From: Candidatus Hodarchaeota archaeon
GTDB taxonomy: Archaea > Asgardarchaeota > Heimdallarchaeia > Hodarchaeales > Hodarchaeaceae
DNA length: 33,961 nucleotides
NCBI GenBank assembly: GCA_016840035.1
Contig: JAEOTC010000121.1
Coordinates: forward strand, 1 to 33,961
Reading direction: 5' to 3'
Under the pieces are notes generated by a model. The model did not search any database. It saw only the letters and a program-made list of their open reading frames with translations, and was not told the DNA's origin. Both the position numbers and the translations under genes were made by a program. Shown one piece after another: positions 15,217 through 24,170 of the stretch; the stretch's first letter is position 1; each line of letters begins with the position of its first letter.

Positions 15217-16722
15217 ATGAAAAATAAAAAAATATTTACACTGAGTGTACTAGTATCAATATTTCTAATGACTTTCATACCAATAAACGTTAAGGCTAAA
15301 TCACAGGATACGAACATAACCTTCTGGTACACAGAAAATGATTCTGAGAAACCAGGAGTACTAGCTTTAATAGATCAGTTTAATACCGAAAATCCTGATA
15401 TCAATGTTGAAGCACTACAGAAAGGATTCTTTGATGCACGAGCTCTTTATACTAATGCGTTCATTGCAGCGAATGAACCAGAAGTATTTCGAGCAGCACG
15501 CGATTGGGTTCCCGAATTCGCAGTCGCTGGGATGATTGCTCCTTTAACTGCGGAATATACGACTGAAGATTTAAATGATTTCTTACCCAGCGCGATCCGA
15601 CTCGTATCTTATCCAGACTCCGATGGAGTAAATCAAATTTGGGGTTTTCCACACCTTATTGATACTCCAGGATTGATGTATAATAAGGAAATAATGAATA
15701 ATGCAGGGATTGATGTCTCAGCTTTGAATATCAATACATCATGGACATGGGATGAATTCATTGGAAATGCTAGCCTTGTTGTAGATAATACAGCTGCCTA
15801 TGGTTATACTATTGCAGGTATGTTTTTCGGGGCCCAAGCAATTTTCTTTGGGCGAGGAGCACGTCTCTTTAATGATGGAATCCTAGATATTAATCATATT
15901 GCAATCAATTCTACAGAATCTCGTTCTGCATTAACTTTTCTAAAGAATATGATTGAAGTTGAGCAAATCACCCCAGTCTGGGAAGAAATGGGATGGGAAA
16001 CAATCAATGTACTCTTCGCTGACGATGGTGAGGTTGCTATGATTCAACAAGGACCTTGGGAATTAAAAAATTTCTTGGATAATTCTCCTGAATTCAATCC
16101 AACAGTTGATGGAGCCAAACCTTATGCGTCGGCTGATAATTTAGGAATCATGCAACTTCCCCACGATGAATTTGGAAATCAAGGTGCTCCACTTGGAGGA
16201 CATGCATATGTACTTTCAGCATTTGCTTCTGGTGATGAATATGACGCAGCAGTAAAACTCGCCAAGTTCTTATCAGGAGAAGATGCCATGGCTGCGGGTG
16301 CGATCGATTATTATCACGTACCTGGAAGAGAAAGTGTTATGGAACGATCTGATGTGAAAGCTTCTGCAGGATATGAGTATGTCCTTGGGTTCAAGAAGAA
16401 TGTAGACAAAGCCTACCAAGTTCCTGTTGATCATCGTTGGGCTAGAATTGAGCAAGAATTTGCCGATAATATTGATGAGTACTTAGCTGATGATATCTCA
16501 TTAGATGAATGTATAGCTCAAACTATCTCAATTTGGAAAGAAATTCTTGGCCAAGATGTTGTGGATGTTACCACCACAACTGAGACTGATGGAACTCAAC
16601 CTAGCACTACTACAAAACCTCCACAAACCGAATTAACTGAAGAAACTCCTGGATATAGTTTTACACTTATTTTTTTGAGTTTTCCAGTTCTTATCTGGAT
16701 TGTGAAAAAGCTTAGAACTTAG
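15217..16722 (+). CDS. Extracellular sugar-binding protein 2, C-terminally anchored
   Basis: 501 aa with signal peptide (1-28) and a family 1 solute-binding fold: I-T-F-W-Y-T-E-N, A-A-N-E-P-E-V-F-R-A-A-R-D-W-V-P-E-F, W-G-F-P-H-L-I-D-T-P-G-L-M-Y-N-K and E-V-A-M-I-Q-Q-G-P-W. It is a diverged tandem paralogue of the preceding protein; both start with F-W-Y and share the W-[IV]-P-E motif. The C-terminus is Thr/Pro-rich and ends T-P-G-Y-S-F-T-L-I-F-L...V-K-K-L-R-T, a PGF-like tail. AAGGTGA at 15206-15212 is its ribosome site and overlaps the upstream stop. Two binders feeding one permease pair suggest two ligand sizes or types, which is an inference. Confidence 0.92.
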   Translation: MKNKKIFTLSVLVSIFLMTFIPINVKAKSQDTNITFWYTENDSEKPGVLALIDQFNTENPDINVEALQKGFFDARALYTNAFIAANEPEVFRAARDWVPEFAVAGMIAPLTAEYTTEDLNDFLPSAIRLVSYPDSDGVNQIWGFPHLIDTPGLMYNKEIMNNAGIDVSALNINTSWTWDEFIGNASLVVDNTAAYGYTIAGMFFGAQAIFFGRGARLFNDGILDINHIAINSTESRSALTFLKNMIEVEQITPVWEEMGWETINVLFADDGEVAMIQQGPWELKNFLDNSPEFNPTVDGAKPYASADNLGIMQLPHDEFGNQGAPLGGHAYVLSAFASGDEYDAAVKLAKFLSGEDAMAAGAIDYYHVPGRESVMERSDVKASAGYEYVLGFKKNVDKAYQVPVDHRWARIEQEFADNIDEYLADDISLDECIAQTISIWKEILGQDVVDVTTTTETDGTQPSTTTKPPQTELTEETPGYSFTLIFLSFPVLIWIVKKLRT

Positions 16723-16749
16723 TGGATAAAATTTTAAGAGAGAGAAATA

Positions 16750-18288
16750 ATGACTAAAGAAGTAAGTGAATCAATGGAGTTTAGCCCTCAAACGAAGATG
16801 TCACGTAAGCTTCGTGACCTTATCACTGCCTACGGATTCCTTCTACCTGCTTTCGTTGCGATTTCTCTCTTTGTTTTTGTACCACTCTTTTTTTCCTTTA
16901 TCATGTCGATTTTTAGAAATCCTACAGTTGTAGAACTGCGATTTGGGGTTGAATTCTATACCAATTTTTCGAATCTGTGGTGGAGAAATATTCGTGATTT
17001 CTTTACTGCAACTGCTGGGGATGACATAGGAATCCTAAAAGATGATGGTATTTATCTAATTATCAACTTAGTTGTTTTAATAGGGTTTGCTGTCGTTTTC
17101 TACAGGAAAACAAAGACCATATTACTCAACAAGTATCCTGAATTGCCTAAATTCGCCATTTTAAGTGTTAGCATTCCTCTTACAGTAATAATTACTCCTA
17201 TTATCTTGCAGTTATTCGTTACAATTCTCACATTTATTCCTGCGTTTATTAAACTACCAATTGAAGGCTATCGGGTTGTCTTGACCTCATCGGAAATTGA
17301 ATTTTTCAAAATCTTGTTCAACACTGTATTTTGGACTGCAACGTGTGTCTTCCTACATGTCCTACTCGGTATGCTACTAGCAATCCTTATGAATCGTGGA
17401 GGAAGTTCTGCACAGAGTTTATTCCGAGGAATCTTTATTCTACCATGGGCAATCCCAAGTTTTGTTTCAGCCCTTGTATGGCGATATTTCATATTTAATC
17501 GCCGTCAAGGGATATTAGGGCAGATCACTGCAAATGAAAGAGGAGCCAATTCATTCATAGTTACAGTAGCAGACCTTATAGGTGTCGTTATCGGGATAGG
17601 TGTAATTATTATCCTTTTCTTGGTAATTCAGCAACTTTTAACAGAACGAATGCCAAAAGAATCGATCTCAAAATATCTATTTCTTTACGGAATTCTGATA
17701 GTACTGTTTTTTGTTGGATTTGAGACTATTCAGATATCGAGTGGTATCCTGAATACATTTAAGTTTCTTGGATATAAAATTCTCGATATACCAGAAATAA
17801 ATTCAACGTTTTGGATAACAGATAAACTATTTTTATTTGGTATTGAATTTAGAATGATTACTTTTTCAGCAATACTCACCAACGTGTGGTTAGGAGTACC
17901 ATTTATGATGGTGTCATTCCTCGCAGCGCTTCAAAGTATTCCACAAGATCTATATGAAGCTGCAGACATAGATGGGGCTGGAACTTGGAATAAATTTCGA
18001 GATATCACTCTCCCCTTATTAAAGCCAACGTTAATGACTGTAAGTTTACTTGGAGTTATCTGGACATTTAATTTGTTTAATATCTTCTATATTCTGGCTG
18101 ATAATCAAAATGGTCTTGGTGATAGGGTGAACTATGACATATTTGTCACATTTATTTATGAACAATTCAATCGATTCAATTATAATGCGGCCGCAGGCCT
18201 AAGCTTCACAGTTTTCATAATGCTTGTCTCATTCAGCTTGGTGTACCGTAAATTAATGAGAGCTGAGGCACTATTCGAAGGAGAATAA
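16750..18288 (+). CDS. ABC sugar permease (MalF-like) with extra membrane segments
   Basis: 512 aa. The C-terminal part has the EAA loop that docks the ATPase: E-A-A-D-I-D-G-A-G-x(8)-T-L-P-L-L (403-424). The core permease helices are recognisable (for example 186-214, 225-248, 372-395, 430-450). Compared with usual MalF-like subunits, two stretches look inserted: about 98-168 with two hydrophobic segments, and about 268-350 with two more between I-L-G-Q-I and the N-x-W-L-G-V-P-F helix. Start ATG follows GAGAGAG. It sits between the binding-protein genes and the partner permease, five bases before the latter. The function as inner half of a maltodextrin-type importer is well supported; the role of the extra segments is unknown. 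Confidence 0.93.
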   Translation: MTKEVSESMEFSPQTKMSRKLRDLITAYGFLLPAFVAISLFVFVPLFFSFIMSIFRNPTVVELRFGVEFYTNFSNLWWRNIRDFFTATAGDDIGILKDDGIYLIINLVVLIGFAVVFYRKTKTILLNKYPELPKFAILSVSIPLTVIITPIILQLFVTILTFIPAFIKLPIEGYRVVLTSSEIEFFKILFNTVFWTATCVFLHVLLGMLLAILMNRGGSSAQSLFRGIFILPWAIPSFVSALVWRYFIFNRRQGILGQITANERGANSFIVTVADLIGVVIGIGVIIILFLVIQQLLTERMPKESISKYLFLYGILIVLFFVGFETIQISSGILNTFKFLGYKILDIPEINSTFWITDKLFLFGIEFRMITFSAILTNVWLGVPFMMVSFLAALQSIPQDLYEAADIDGAGTWNKFRDITLPLLKPTLMTVSLLGVIWTFNLFNIFYILADNQNGLGDRVNYDIFVTFIYEQFNRFNYNAAAGLSFTVFIMLVSFSLVYRKLMRAEALFEGE

Positions 18289-18292
18289 AAAG

Positions 18293-19777
18293 ATGGCAGG
18301 ATTAAGATCATTCAAATCTGTTGAAAGACCCCGAATCTCATTCATTCATTTGGCATTTCTTTCACATATAATTAGCACGATTATTGCACTTTGGGGGTTT
18401 TGGGCCATTGAAACAATCTTATGGAATCGAATTGCTTATTCTAACGGGGAATGGGTAAATTCCCTCCCACTTTATCTGAATTCTACTTTAGCTCAAGTTG
18501 AGGAATTACTCCTTTCAAATTCTATCCTTTTTACAACTGGAATTCTCATTATTTTTCTCATATCATCACTCATGTTTCTAAGATATTCACGAGAAAGAAT
18601 AAATTGGAATCCTACAACTCGCTTATTATTCAGAATTCAGCTATTAGTTGTATTTATCTGTTCTTTAATGGGTTTCTGGCTATACATGTCTGTACTGACG
18701 ATTTCCGACCTACGTAGTATCGGTGAGGGGCAGAGTGGGGCAGAGTGGCTTCGTACTGATATACGAAATTATTCAGATTTCTTTTTCTTTTTTGGGTTAT
18801 TAATTAATTTAATTTTTGCATTCTTTATAGTCGCTACTCTAATAATTTTATTTCTGAATAGAGAGCGAGAGGAAACACGATTCAAACAAAGATTCAGTTT
18901 ATATCAATTTATCCTAAACTCAATAAAGCGATTACCATTTTATTTAGTGATTTCTGGGTATCTCTTATTAACCTTAATTCCTGTCCTTATGACTATTCTT
19001 GTGTCATTTTCAACAACAGCTGATCTTCGTATGCATCGATTACCAAGCATTCCTCTGGAAGCATTTATCAAAAACTTTTCCTCTGTGGTATTTGCTGTAA
19101 GTGCGAATGAATTAGGGTTTGCTGCAGCCTTTTTATATAGTATAATTCTGGGTTTCGGAACAGGACTTTTAGGTCTTGCAGTTTCCTTATCTGCAGGTTA
19201 TGCTTTAGCTCGCTTTAAATTTGCTGGAAATAAAATACTTACCTTCATGATCCTTGCGACTCAAATGTTTCCAGGTTTAATTCTTCTCATTCCTCAATAC
19301 GTAATTTGGACGGACATGGGATTATTAAGAGAAGGGACATTACTCTTTGGTGTCCTATTAGCATATATTTCGGGAGCAGTTGCATACTGCACATGGATGA
19401 TGAAAGGATATTTTGAAACTATTCCTTTGGATTTAGAAGAAGCGGCATTAATTGATGGAGCTGGACGCTTAGGTACTTTTACTAGAATTGCTGTACCTTT
19501 AGCCAAACCTGGTATGGTCGCTGTATTAATCTTTACATTCTTGACTGCTTGGTCAGAATTTGTACTAGCAAGGACATTTATCGGAGAATCCAATCCAATT
19601 CTTATCACGCTCCCTCTGTTATTTTATAATTATCAAAATCCAGGAGCTCCAGAGAATCCAATATTTTTTGAACTTTTAGCGCCGTATGCGATTCTAGTGG
19701 CCCTCCCTCCTGTGTTGTTATTCTTATTCTTACAAAAAGAACTTGCTGCTGGAGCAGTAGCTGGTGCAGTTAAATAA
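18293..19777 (+). CDS. ABC sugar permease (MalG-like) with N-terminal four-TM extension
   Basis: 494 aa, against about 280-300 for most MalG-type subunits. The normal permease core starts near residue 212 (L-P-F-Y-L-V-I-S-G-Y-L-L-L-T-L-I-P) and includes A-G-Y-A-L-A-R-F-K-F and the EAA loop L-E-E-A-A-L-I-D-G-A-G-x(8)-A-V-P-L-A-K-P (381-406). Before it lie about 200 extra residues with four hydrophobic segments (about 20-44, 79-97, 112-136, 162-188). The last residues are Ala/Gly-rich. It is translated five bases after the MalF-like gene and followed at 12 bases by the ATPase gene, whose GGTGA ribosome site lies just after this stop. Together the two permeases should form the channel. Confidence 0.93.
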   Translation: MAGLRSFKSVERPRISFIHLAFLSHIISTIIALWGFWAIETILWNRIAYSNGEWVNSLPLYLNSTLAQVEELLLSNSILFTTGILIIFLISSLMFLRYSRERINWNPTTRLLFRIQLLVVFICSLMGFWLYMSVLTISDLRSIGEGQSGAEWLRTDIRNYSDFFFFFGLLINLIFAFFIVATLIILFLNREREETRFKQRFSLYQFILNSIKRLPFYLVISGYLLLTLIPVLMTILVSFSTTADLRMHRLPSIPLEAFIKNFSSVVFAVSANELGFAAAFLYSIILGFGTGLLGLAVSLSAGYALARFKFAGNKILTFMILATQMFPGLILLIPQYVIWTDMGLLREGTLLFGVLLAYISGAVAYCTWMMKGYFETIPLDLEEAALIDGAGRLGTFTRIAVPLAKPGMVAVLIFTFLTAWSEFVLARTFIGESNPILITLPLLFYNYQNPGAPENPIFFELLAPYAILVALPPVLLFLFLQKELAAGAVAGAVK

Positions 19778-19789
19778 AGGTGAACAAAA

Positions 19790-21142
19790 TTGACTTCTGT
19801 AACATTTAATAATGTATCCAAGTATTATGGGAATTTTGCTGCAGTAGATGATCTTAATCTAACTGTAGAAGATCAGGAATTTCTTGTTCTTGTTGGACCT
19901 AGTGGTTGTGGAAAGACAACATCTCTTCGAATGCTAGCTGGACTTGAAGATATTAGTACTGGTACAATTCAGATTGGGGAAAGAATTGTTAATGATGAAC
20001 CTCCTAAAGCCCGAGATATCGCGATGGTGTTTCAATCTTATGCGTTATACCCCCACTGGACAATTTATGACAATTTAGCTTTTGGTTTACGAATGAGGAA
20101 TGTGAGTTTTTCGCAAAATTTTCTTGTATTCCTCTTACAAGCTATCCTTTATTCCATCGCTCTTGGAATTTTTTATGCTTTTTCGTACGTTATTGAGTTT
20201 CTATTACCTGATGTTGGTGCATTATTATTCATTTCTGGATTGATTGGAGGTATTGTTACCTTGATAATGTTCGCTGAGGTTAGGCATGATATTCGACGAT
20301 TCATTCTCAATTTGAAATTACTTCCAGCGTTAGCGAGCATGGCTGAGATAGAAAATGAAATTGAAATGAAAGTTAAAGAAACCTCAACACTTTTAGGGAT
20401 ACGTGAACAGCTGTTCAAGAAACCAAAACAATTAAGTGGTGGCCAGCGACAAAGAGTGGCTCTTGGCAGAGCGATCATTCGCTCACCCGAAGTATTTCTC
20501 ATGGATGAACCTTTAAGTAATTTAGATGCTAAGTTACGGGTACAGATGCGTGCTGAACTCCAAAGAATGCAAAAGAGATTGAAAACTACCACAATTTATG
20601 TAACACACGATCAAATAGAGGCTATGACCTTAGCTGATAGGATTGCCATAATGAATGAAGGAGTTCTTCAGCAAGTGGGAACACCTGATGAAGTTTATAC
20701 TACTCCTGTTAACAAGTTTGTAGCAGGGTTCATTGGAAGCCCATCAATGAATTTCAGTGAGGGTAAGATTATCGTGGATCAAGGAGAACTTTTCTTCGAG
20801 TCGGGATCATTCAAATATCCTGTCCCTTCGCAGTATCGGGAAATATTACGAGAGGTCTTTGCCGGAAAATTAGTATGGCTAGGAATCAGACCAGAACATA
20901 TTCAATTGACTGAGTATAGCGCCTCGAGGCAAGTAATGGCATCCGTTGGAGTATTAGAACCTATTGGCTCTGATACATATGTGTATATAGATTTTCCTAA
21001 AGAGGAATCCATGATTGTGAAAGTAGAAGGTATTGCAGGTTTTAAGCTCGATGAAGAACTCGATGTAAAATTCTTACCCGAGCATTTGCATTTCTTCAAT
21101 TATGAGACAGGTCATCGAATTAACCCAGAAGAAGCGGAATAA
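19790..21142 (+). CDS. MalK/MsmK-like ABC ATPase with a membrane-helix insertion
   Basis: 450 aa; usual MalK is about 370. It has every catalytic motif: Walker A G-P-S-G-C-G-K-T (36-43), Q-loop F-Q-S-Y-A-L-Y-P (81-88), signature L-S-G-G-Q (215-219), Walker B V-F-L-M-D-E-P (235-241), D-loop S-N-L-D and H-loop His273, then regulatory TOBE-type domains (about 320-445). The Q-loop glutamine to signature distance is 133 residues versus about 52 in Escherichia coli MalK. The excess, about residues 106-186, holds two long hydrophobic segments (about 110-139 and 142-163) and then a basic amphipathic stretch R-H-D-I-R-R-F. The flanks (L-A-F-G-L-R-M-R-N-V and E-I-E-M-K-V-K-E-T-S-T-L-L-G-I) are normal. 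The TTG start is supported by AAAGGTGA six bases upstream. It energises import of sugars through the two preceding permeases. Confidence 0.95.
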   Translation: MTSVTFNNVSKYYGNFAAVDDLNLTVEDQEFLVLVGPSGCGKTTSLRMLAGLEDISTGTIQIGERIVNDEPPKARDIAMVFQSYALYPHWTIYDNLAFGLRMRNVSFSQNFLVFLLQAILYSIALGIFYAFSYVIEFLLPDVGALLFISGLIGGIVTLIMFAEVRHDIRRFILNLKLLPALASMAEIENEIEMKVKETSTLLGIREQLFKKPKQLSGGQRQRVALGRAIIRSPEVFLMDEPLSNLDAKLRVQMRAELQRMQKRLKTTTIYVTHDQIEAMTLADRIAIMNEGVLQQVGTPDEVYTTPVNKFVAGFIGSPSMNFSEGKIIVDQGELFFESGSFKYPVPSQYREILREVFAGKLVWLGIRPEHIQLTEYSASRQVMASVGVLEPIGSDTYVYIDFPKEESMIVKVEGIAGFKLDEELDVKFLPEHLHFFNYETGHRINPEEAE

Positions 21143-21159
21143 GAAGACAAAGAGATCTA

Positions 21160-21178
21160 AAGGAAGTATTTATTCCTT
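21160..21178 (+). terminator. Weak hairpin after the importer operon
   Basis: AAGGAA (21160-21165) and TTCCTT (21173-21178) pair around a 7-base loop, 18 bases after the ATPase stop. No T-tract follows. The rest of 21143-21403 shows no convincing ORF. Confidence 0.25.
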
Positions 21179-21372
21179 ACTAGCTAAAGAAATATTCTAC
21201 TAATGAGACGATAGTAGTATTTATTCTCTGAAATGACTGGATTTTACCTTTCATTTGCAAGTTCGCTTTAGGAGAAAAATTAGATGTCTTCAATAATTAA
21301 TGATGAATTCTGAACCTGTTTAATGAATAGTATTGAATAGTGATAAAAAGAATCATCAACTCTTAGTCGAAT

Positions 21373-21417
21373 AAAAAAAAAGAAAAAAGGAAGTAGACGT
21401 AGATTATCTTCTACGTC
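21373..21417 (-). terminator. Hairpin plus T-tract after the 889-aa surface protein gene
   Basis: GACGTAGA (21396-21403) and TCTACGTC (21410-21417) form a perfect 8-bp stem with a 6-base loop that holds most of the TAA stop. On the minus strand it is followed by T-tracts (nine T at 21373-21381 and six at 21383-21388). The upstream arm encodes part of the terminal Arg cluster. Confidence 0.65.
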
Positions 21418-24073
21418 GAATATAGAGAGTTACAAAACCTAACATCGCTAGAATACTAAATAATGCGAACCCAGGTGTATCATCTTCGGTAGTTGTTGGT
21501 TCTGTGGTTGGTTCCGTTGTTGGAGCTTCTGTGGTAGTTGTTGTGGTGGTTGTAGTCTCCGTAGTTGTTGTCACCTCTTGGGGATGGATTGTAACTGTTA
21601 CTATTGCTGAACCATAGTTTCCTGTAAGGTCATACACATTGATCCGAATTGTATGCGCACCTTCACTTAGACTAAGTACTGTACTAGAGTCTGCTAGGCT
21701 AATACTAGGTTGTAATACACCATCTACAAAGAATTCAAGGTAATCAAGACCTGCTATAGTTGCATCTGCAGGATCCGAAACTGTCCAGTCAAATGTTACA
21801 TCGTATGTTGTGCCTGATACAATTGTGAATTCAGATGCATCTGCAGGTGCTGTAAATGCGGCAACAGGATCAGTTACGTCTTCGACAAAACTAATTCCTG
21901 GGCCAACAGCCATGACTGTGGTTCTAGTAGAAGTTGGGATATCATATCCATAGGTTATGTATTCCTGTAACCATGTTGAGTTTCCACCTTCTGGCACAAG
22001 AATGTCTACATAGTTAGGATCAATATCACCGTCTACACCGCCACCAAAGACATAAGCTTCAGGTGCAGCATTGTGTTGTCGGTAATTTGTATAATCATTA
22101 CTTCCTACCATGACAACATATTTCCAGCTTGTGTCAGCTGTACTTCCAATTAAGGAGGCTGGAACAGAGAAAGAGATCCAATAAGTATCAGTTGTATCAT
22201 TCAAGTCTGTATTAATAGATATACCAGTCCCTGATTGAACAACATTAGTAGAATCATTCCAATACCATTTTTCCCAACTTGTAACTTGGAATCCATGATC
22301 CCATTCAATATCAGTATTTACATAAGCATTTCCATAGCTGTCGGTGCTTCCACCTGGTGCATTATCCACCATTACCATAAATGTTGGATGCGAAAAGCCT
22401 GTTGGACCACTCCATGGATTACTATTATTATACATCTTAAAGTGGAATGTAGTTACCCACTCATTACTAGTAACCGTGAAATTAAGAAGATCTAAGAGCC
22501 CTTCGTAGGGGGCAAATGAGACATCAGTAGGATAAACACCGTATTCATCACCTTGAGGATCTGTCATAGAGAATACTTGTGATTCTGGAGGAGGCACAAG
22601 TACAAACAGAGATATATTTGCGGTAGTCACAGAATTGTTATTTGAGGCATTGATGTAGAAAGTTACATTTGTTGGATACATATAAGGACCAATGCTTACA
22701 TTAAATTTATCAGCTTGTGTACCAGCTTCTTCAAGGAAAGTGAAGTCTTTCGTATTCCATGTACCAGACATATTTGTCTCCCAATAGAGAGTAACAACTG
22801 TACCTGGTGGTTGATGAATGAAAGTTGTACCATTCAGAAGTTGGCCTACATTCGCTGTAATGTTGATTAATTGTCCTGGGAGGATAAATCCACCTGAAGG
22901 TTCAACTGCACTTATCTCTTCAATATCAACTGGGGGAAGGGGACCAATGGTCACGTTGTACTCGGCTGTTGGTCCATAACCAGTCTCAATCATCCAAGTA
23001 AGAGTATCATTTTCATCAAATCCGCCTGTATCCATTTCCAAGCGATACCAGTCATTATTACCTTCATAATCACCGACAACATGAGTCATTGATACATTCG
23101 TCCAAGAACTCCACATCATAGCACTATAATCATGATATTTTACCTTGAAAGTAGCCCAATCAGAGGCATTTGGGTGATCGTGGGAGCCGTACCAGACAGA
23201 TATTTTAAATTCCAATAGGAATCCTTTGGGCATAAGACCACCGAAGGAATTATCCGCTTCATTACCAGCCCAACCAATACCTGATGGTTCTGGAGTGAGC
23301 TCAGGGTTACTATCACCATCTGCATCAACTTCAATTAAAGCATAGTTTGAAACTTTCTCAGGAGCTGCACTGTTGAAACTATTTGGGATCAAATCAGCAG
23401 GTGAATCTCCACCACCACCACCAAACATGGCAGCTACAATGTGTATTTCAGCATTTGCGGGGATTCCAGCAGGATAAAATAGAGACCATGGAATAAATGC
23501 TTCATAATGGACTATTGATGAACCAGCGGCCGTGGAAACATTTCCAGTGCTGGCGTTATATCCAGAATCACCAGGAACATACGTGAATGTTGTTCCATCT
23601 TCCACAGTAAAATTCCTGAGGTCCCAAGGGGAGAGTCCCCAAGTTCCAAGAAACCAGTTTGTTTTAAAACCGTTTTCAAATACAGCATTTCTATTCCAAG
23701 CATCTGCTGTATTATGATCTGTAACTCCAGTTGCACCATTATCTGTGTCAAAGAATACCAAAAATCCATTTGAAGCGCCTTGTAACGATGCATTCAAACC
23801 AACAGCGAAACCTGTGGCATTTAATGAAGTATACAAATCATTCAAACCCCAAGCACCACCAGTACCCCAGGCTTCATCACCATAATGGTCTGTAGTGAGG
23901 GTTTTATTGCCATCAAACCAATCATTCCCTATCGATCCATCAATTAGCACATCGTTATGTGTTGATGCATCCGATAAAATTGTGGTTGGGATAGCAGCTA
24001 TATCTTTTGGGAGTACTACTAGCATTGAAACTGTAACAATGAGTAATACTACTCCAATTACTTTACCTTTCAT
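21404..24073 (-). CDS. Non-catalytic surface protein with glucodextranase-C-like and Ig modules and PGF tail
   Basis: 889 aa. Signal peptide 1-27. The N-terminal half (about 35-275) is a beta-rich, Asp/Asn/Gly-rich domain of DOMON or glycan-binding appearance (D-G-S-I-G-N-D-W-F, E-A-F-I-P-W-S-L-F). An Fn3-like region follows. From about 502 (F-S-M-T-D-P-Q-G-D-E-Y-G-V-Y-P-T-D) to 830 it is clearly homologous to the C-terminal modules of the GH57 enzyme at 10003-13575, sharing V-D-[IM]-L-V-P-E-G, A-V-G-P-G-I and G-A-H-T-I-R-I-N-V-x-D-x-T-G-N-Y-G-S-A. It ends with a long Thr run, T-P-G-F-A-L-F and R-R-R-R. No glycosidase motif is visible, so I infer a cell-surface glycan binder that works with the importer and GH57. 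Confidence 0.85.
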   Translation of the reverse strand: MKGKVIGVVLLIVTVSMLVVLPKDIAAIPTTILSDASTHNDVLIDGSIGNDWFDGNKTLTTDHYGDEAWGTGGAWGLNDLYTSLNATGFAVGLNASLQGASNGFLVFFDTDNGATGVTDHNTADAWNRNAVFENGFKTNWFLGTWGLSPWDLRNFTVEDGTTFTYVPGDSGYNASTGNVSTAAGSSIVHYEAFIPWSLFYPAGIPANAEIHIVAAMFGGGGGDSPADLIPNSFNSAAPEKVSNYALIEVDADGDSNPELTPEPSGIGWAGNEADNSFGGLMPKGFLLEFKISVWYGSHDHPNASDWATFKVKYHDYSAMMWSSWTNVSMTHVVGDYEGNNDWYRLEMDTGGFDENDTLTWMIETGYGPTAEYNVTIGPLPPVDIEEISAVEPSGGFILPGQLINITANVGQLLNGTTFIHQPPGTVVTLYWETNMSGTWNTKDFTFLEEAGTQADKFNVSIGPYMYPTNVTFYINASNNNSVTTANISLFVLVPPPESQVFSMTDPQGDEYGVYPTDVSFAPYEGLLDLLNFTVTSNEWVTTFHFKMYNNSNPWSGPTGFSHPTFMVMVDNAPGGSTDSYGNAYVNTDIEWDHGFQVTSWEKWYWNDSTNVVQSGTGISINTDLNDTTDTYWISFSVPASLIGSTADTSWKYVVMVGSNDYTNYRQHNAAPEAYVFGGGVDGDIDPNYVDILVPEGGNSTWLQEYITYGYDIPTSTRTTVMAVGPGISFVEDVTDPVAAFTAPADASEFTIVSGTTYDVTFDWTVSDPADATIAGLDYLEFFVDGVLQPSISLADSSTVLSLSEGAHTIRINVYDLTGNYGSAIVTVTIHPQEVTTTTETTTTTTTTTEAPTTEPTTEPTTTEDDTPGFALFSILAMLGFVTLYIRRRR

Positions 24074-24148
24074 TATATTAACCCAATATTGTGTTAGTTA
24101 TGTTTTTTTAGAAGAACGTAAGAAACCAAACTAATAAAATAGCTTAAT

Positions 24149-24170
24149 CTAATATGAGCTGTCATATTAG
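24149..24170. promoter_or_regulatory. Operator-like 22-bp palindrome upstream of the surface-protein gene
   Basis: CTAATATGA (24149-24157) and TCATATTAG (24162-24170) are perfect 9-base arms around GCTG. It lies about 8 bases beyond a TATA-like run (24131-24141) on the side away from the 889-aa gene, a place for a regulator that acts next to the TFB/TBP site. It does not match the TACTnnnAGTA site of TrmB. Confidence 0.5.

Noticed and set aside
20173..20592. Minus-strand ORF of 139 codons opposite the ATPase insertion, which raised the idea that the insertion is a separate antisense gene
   Set aside because: The plus frame is continuous through all ABC motifs, and the antisense product resembles no protein and has no start signals.
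21143..21403. Possible small RNA or gene after the importer operon
   Set aside because: Only weak stems and no ORF or promoter pattern; nothing beyond a possible terminator can be supported.
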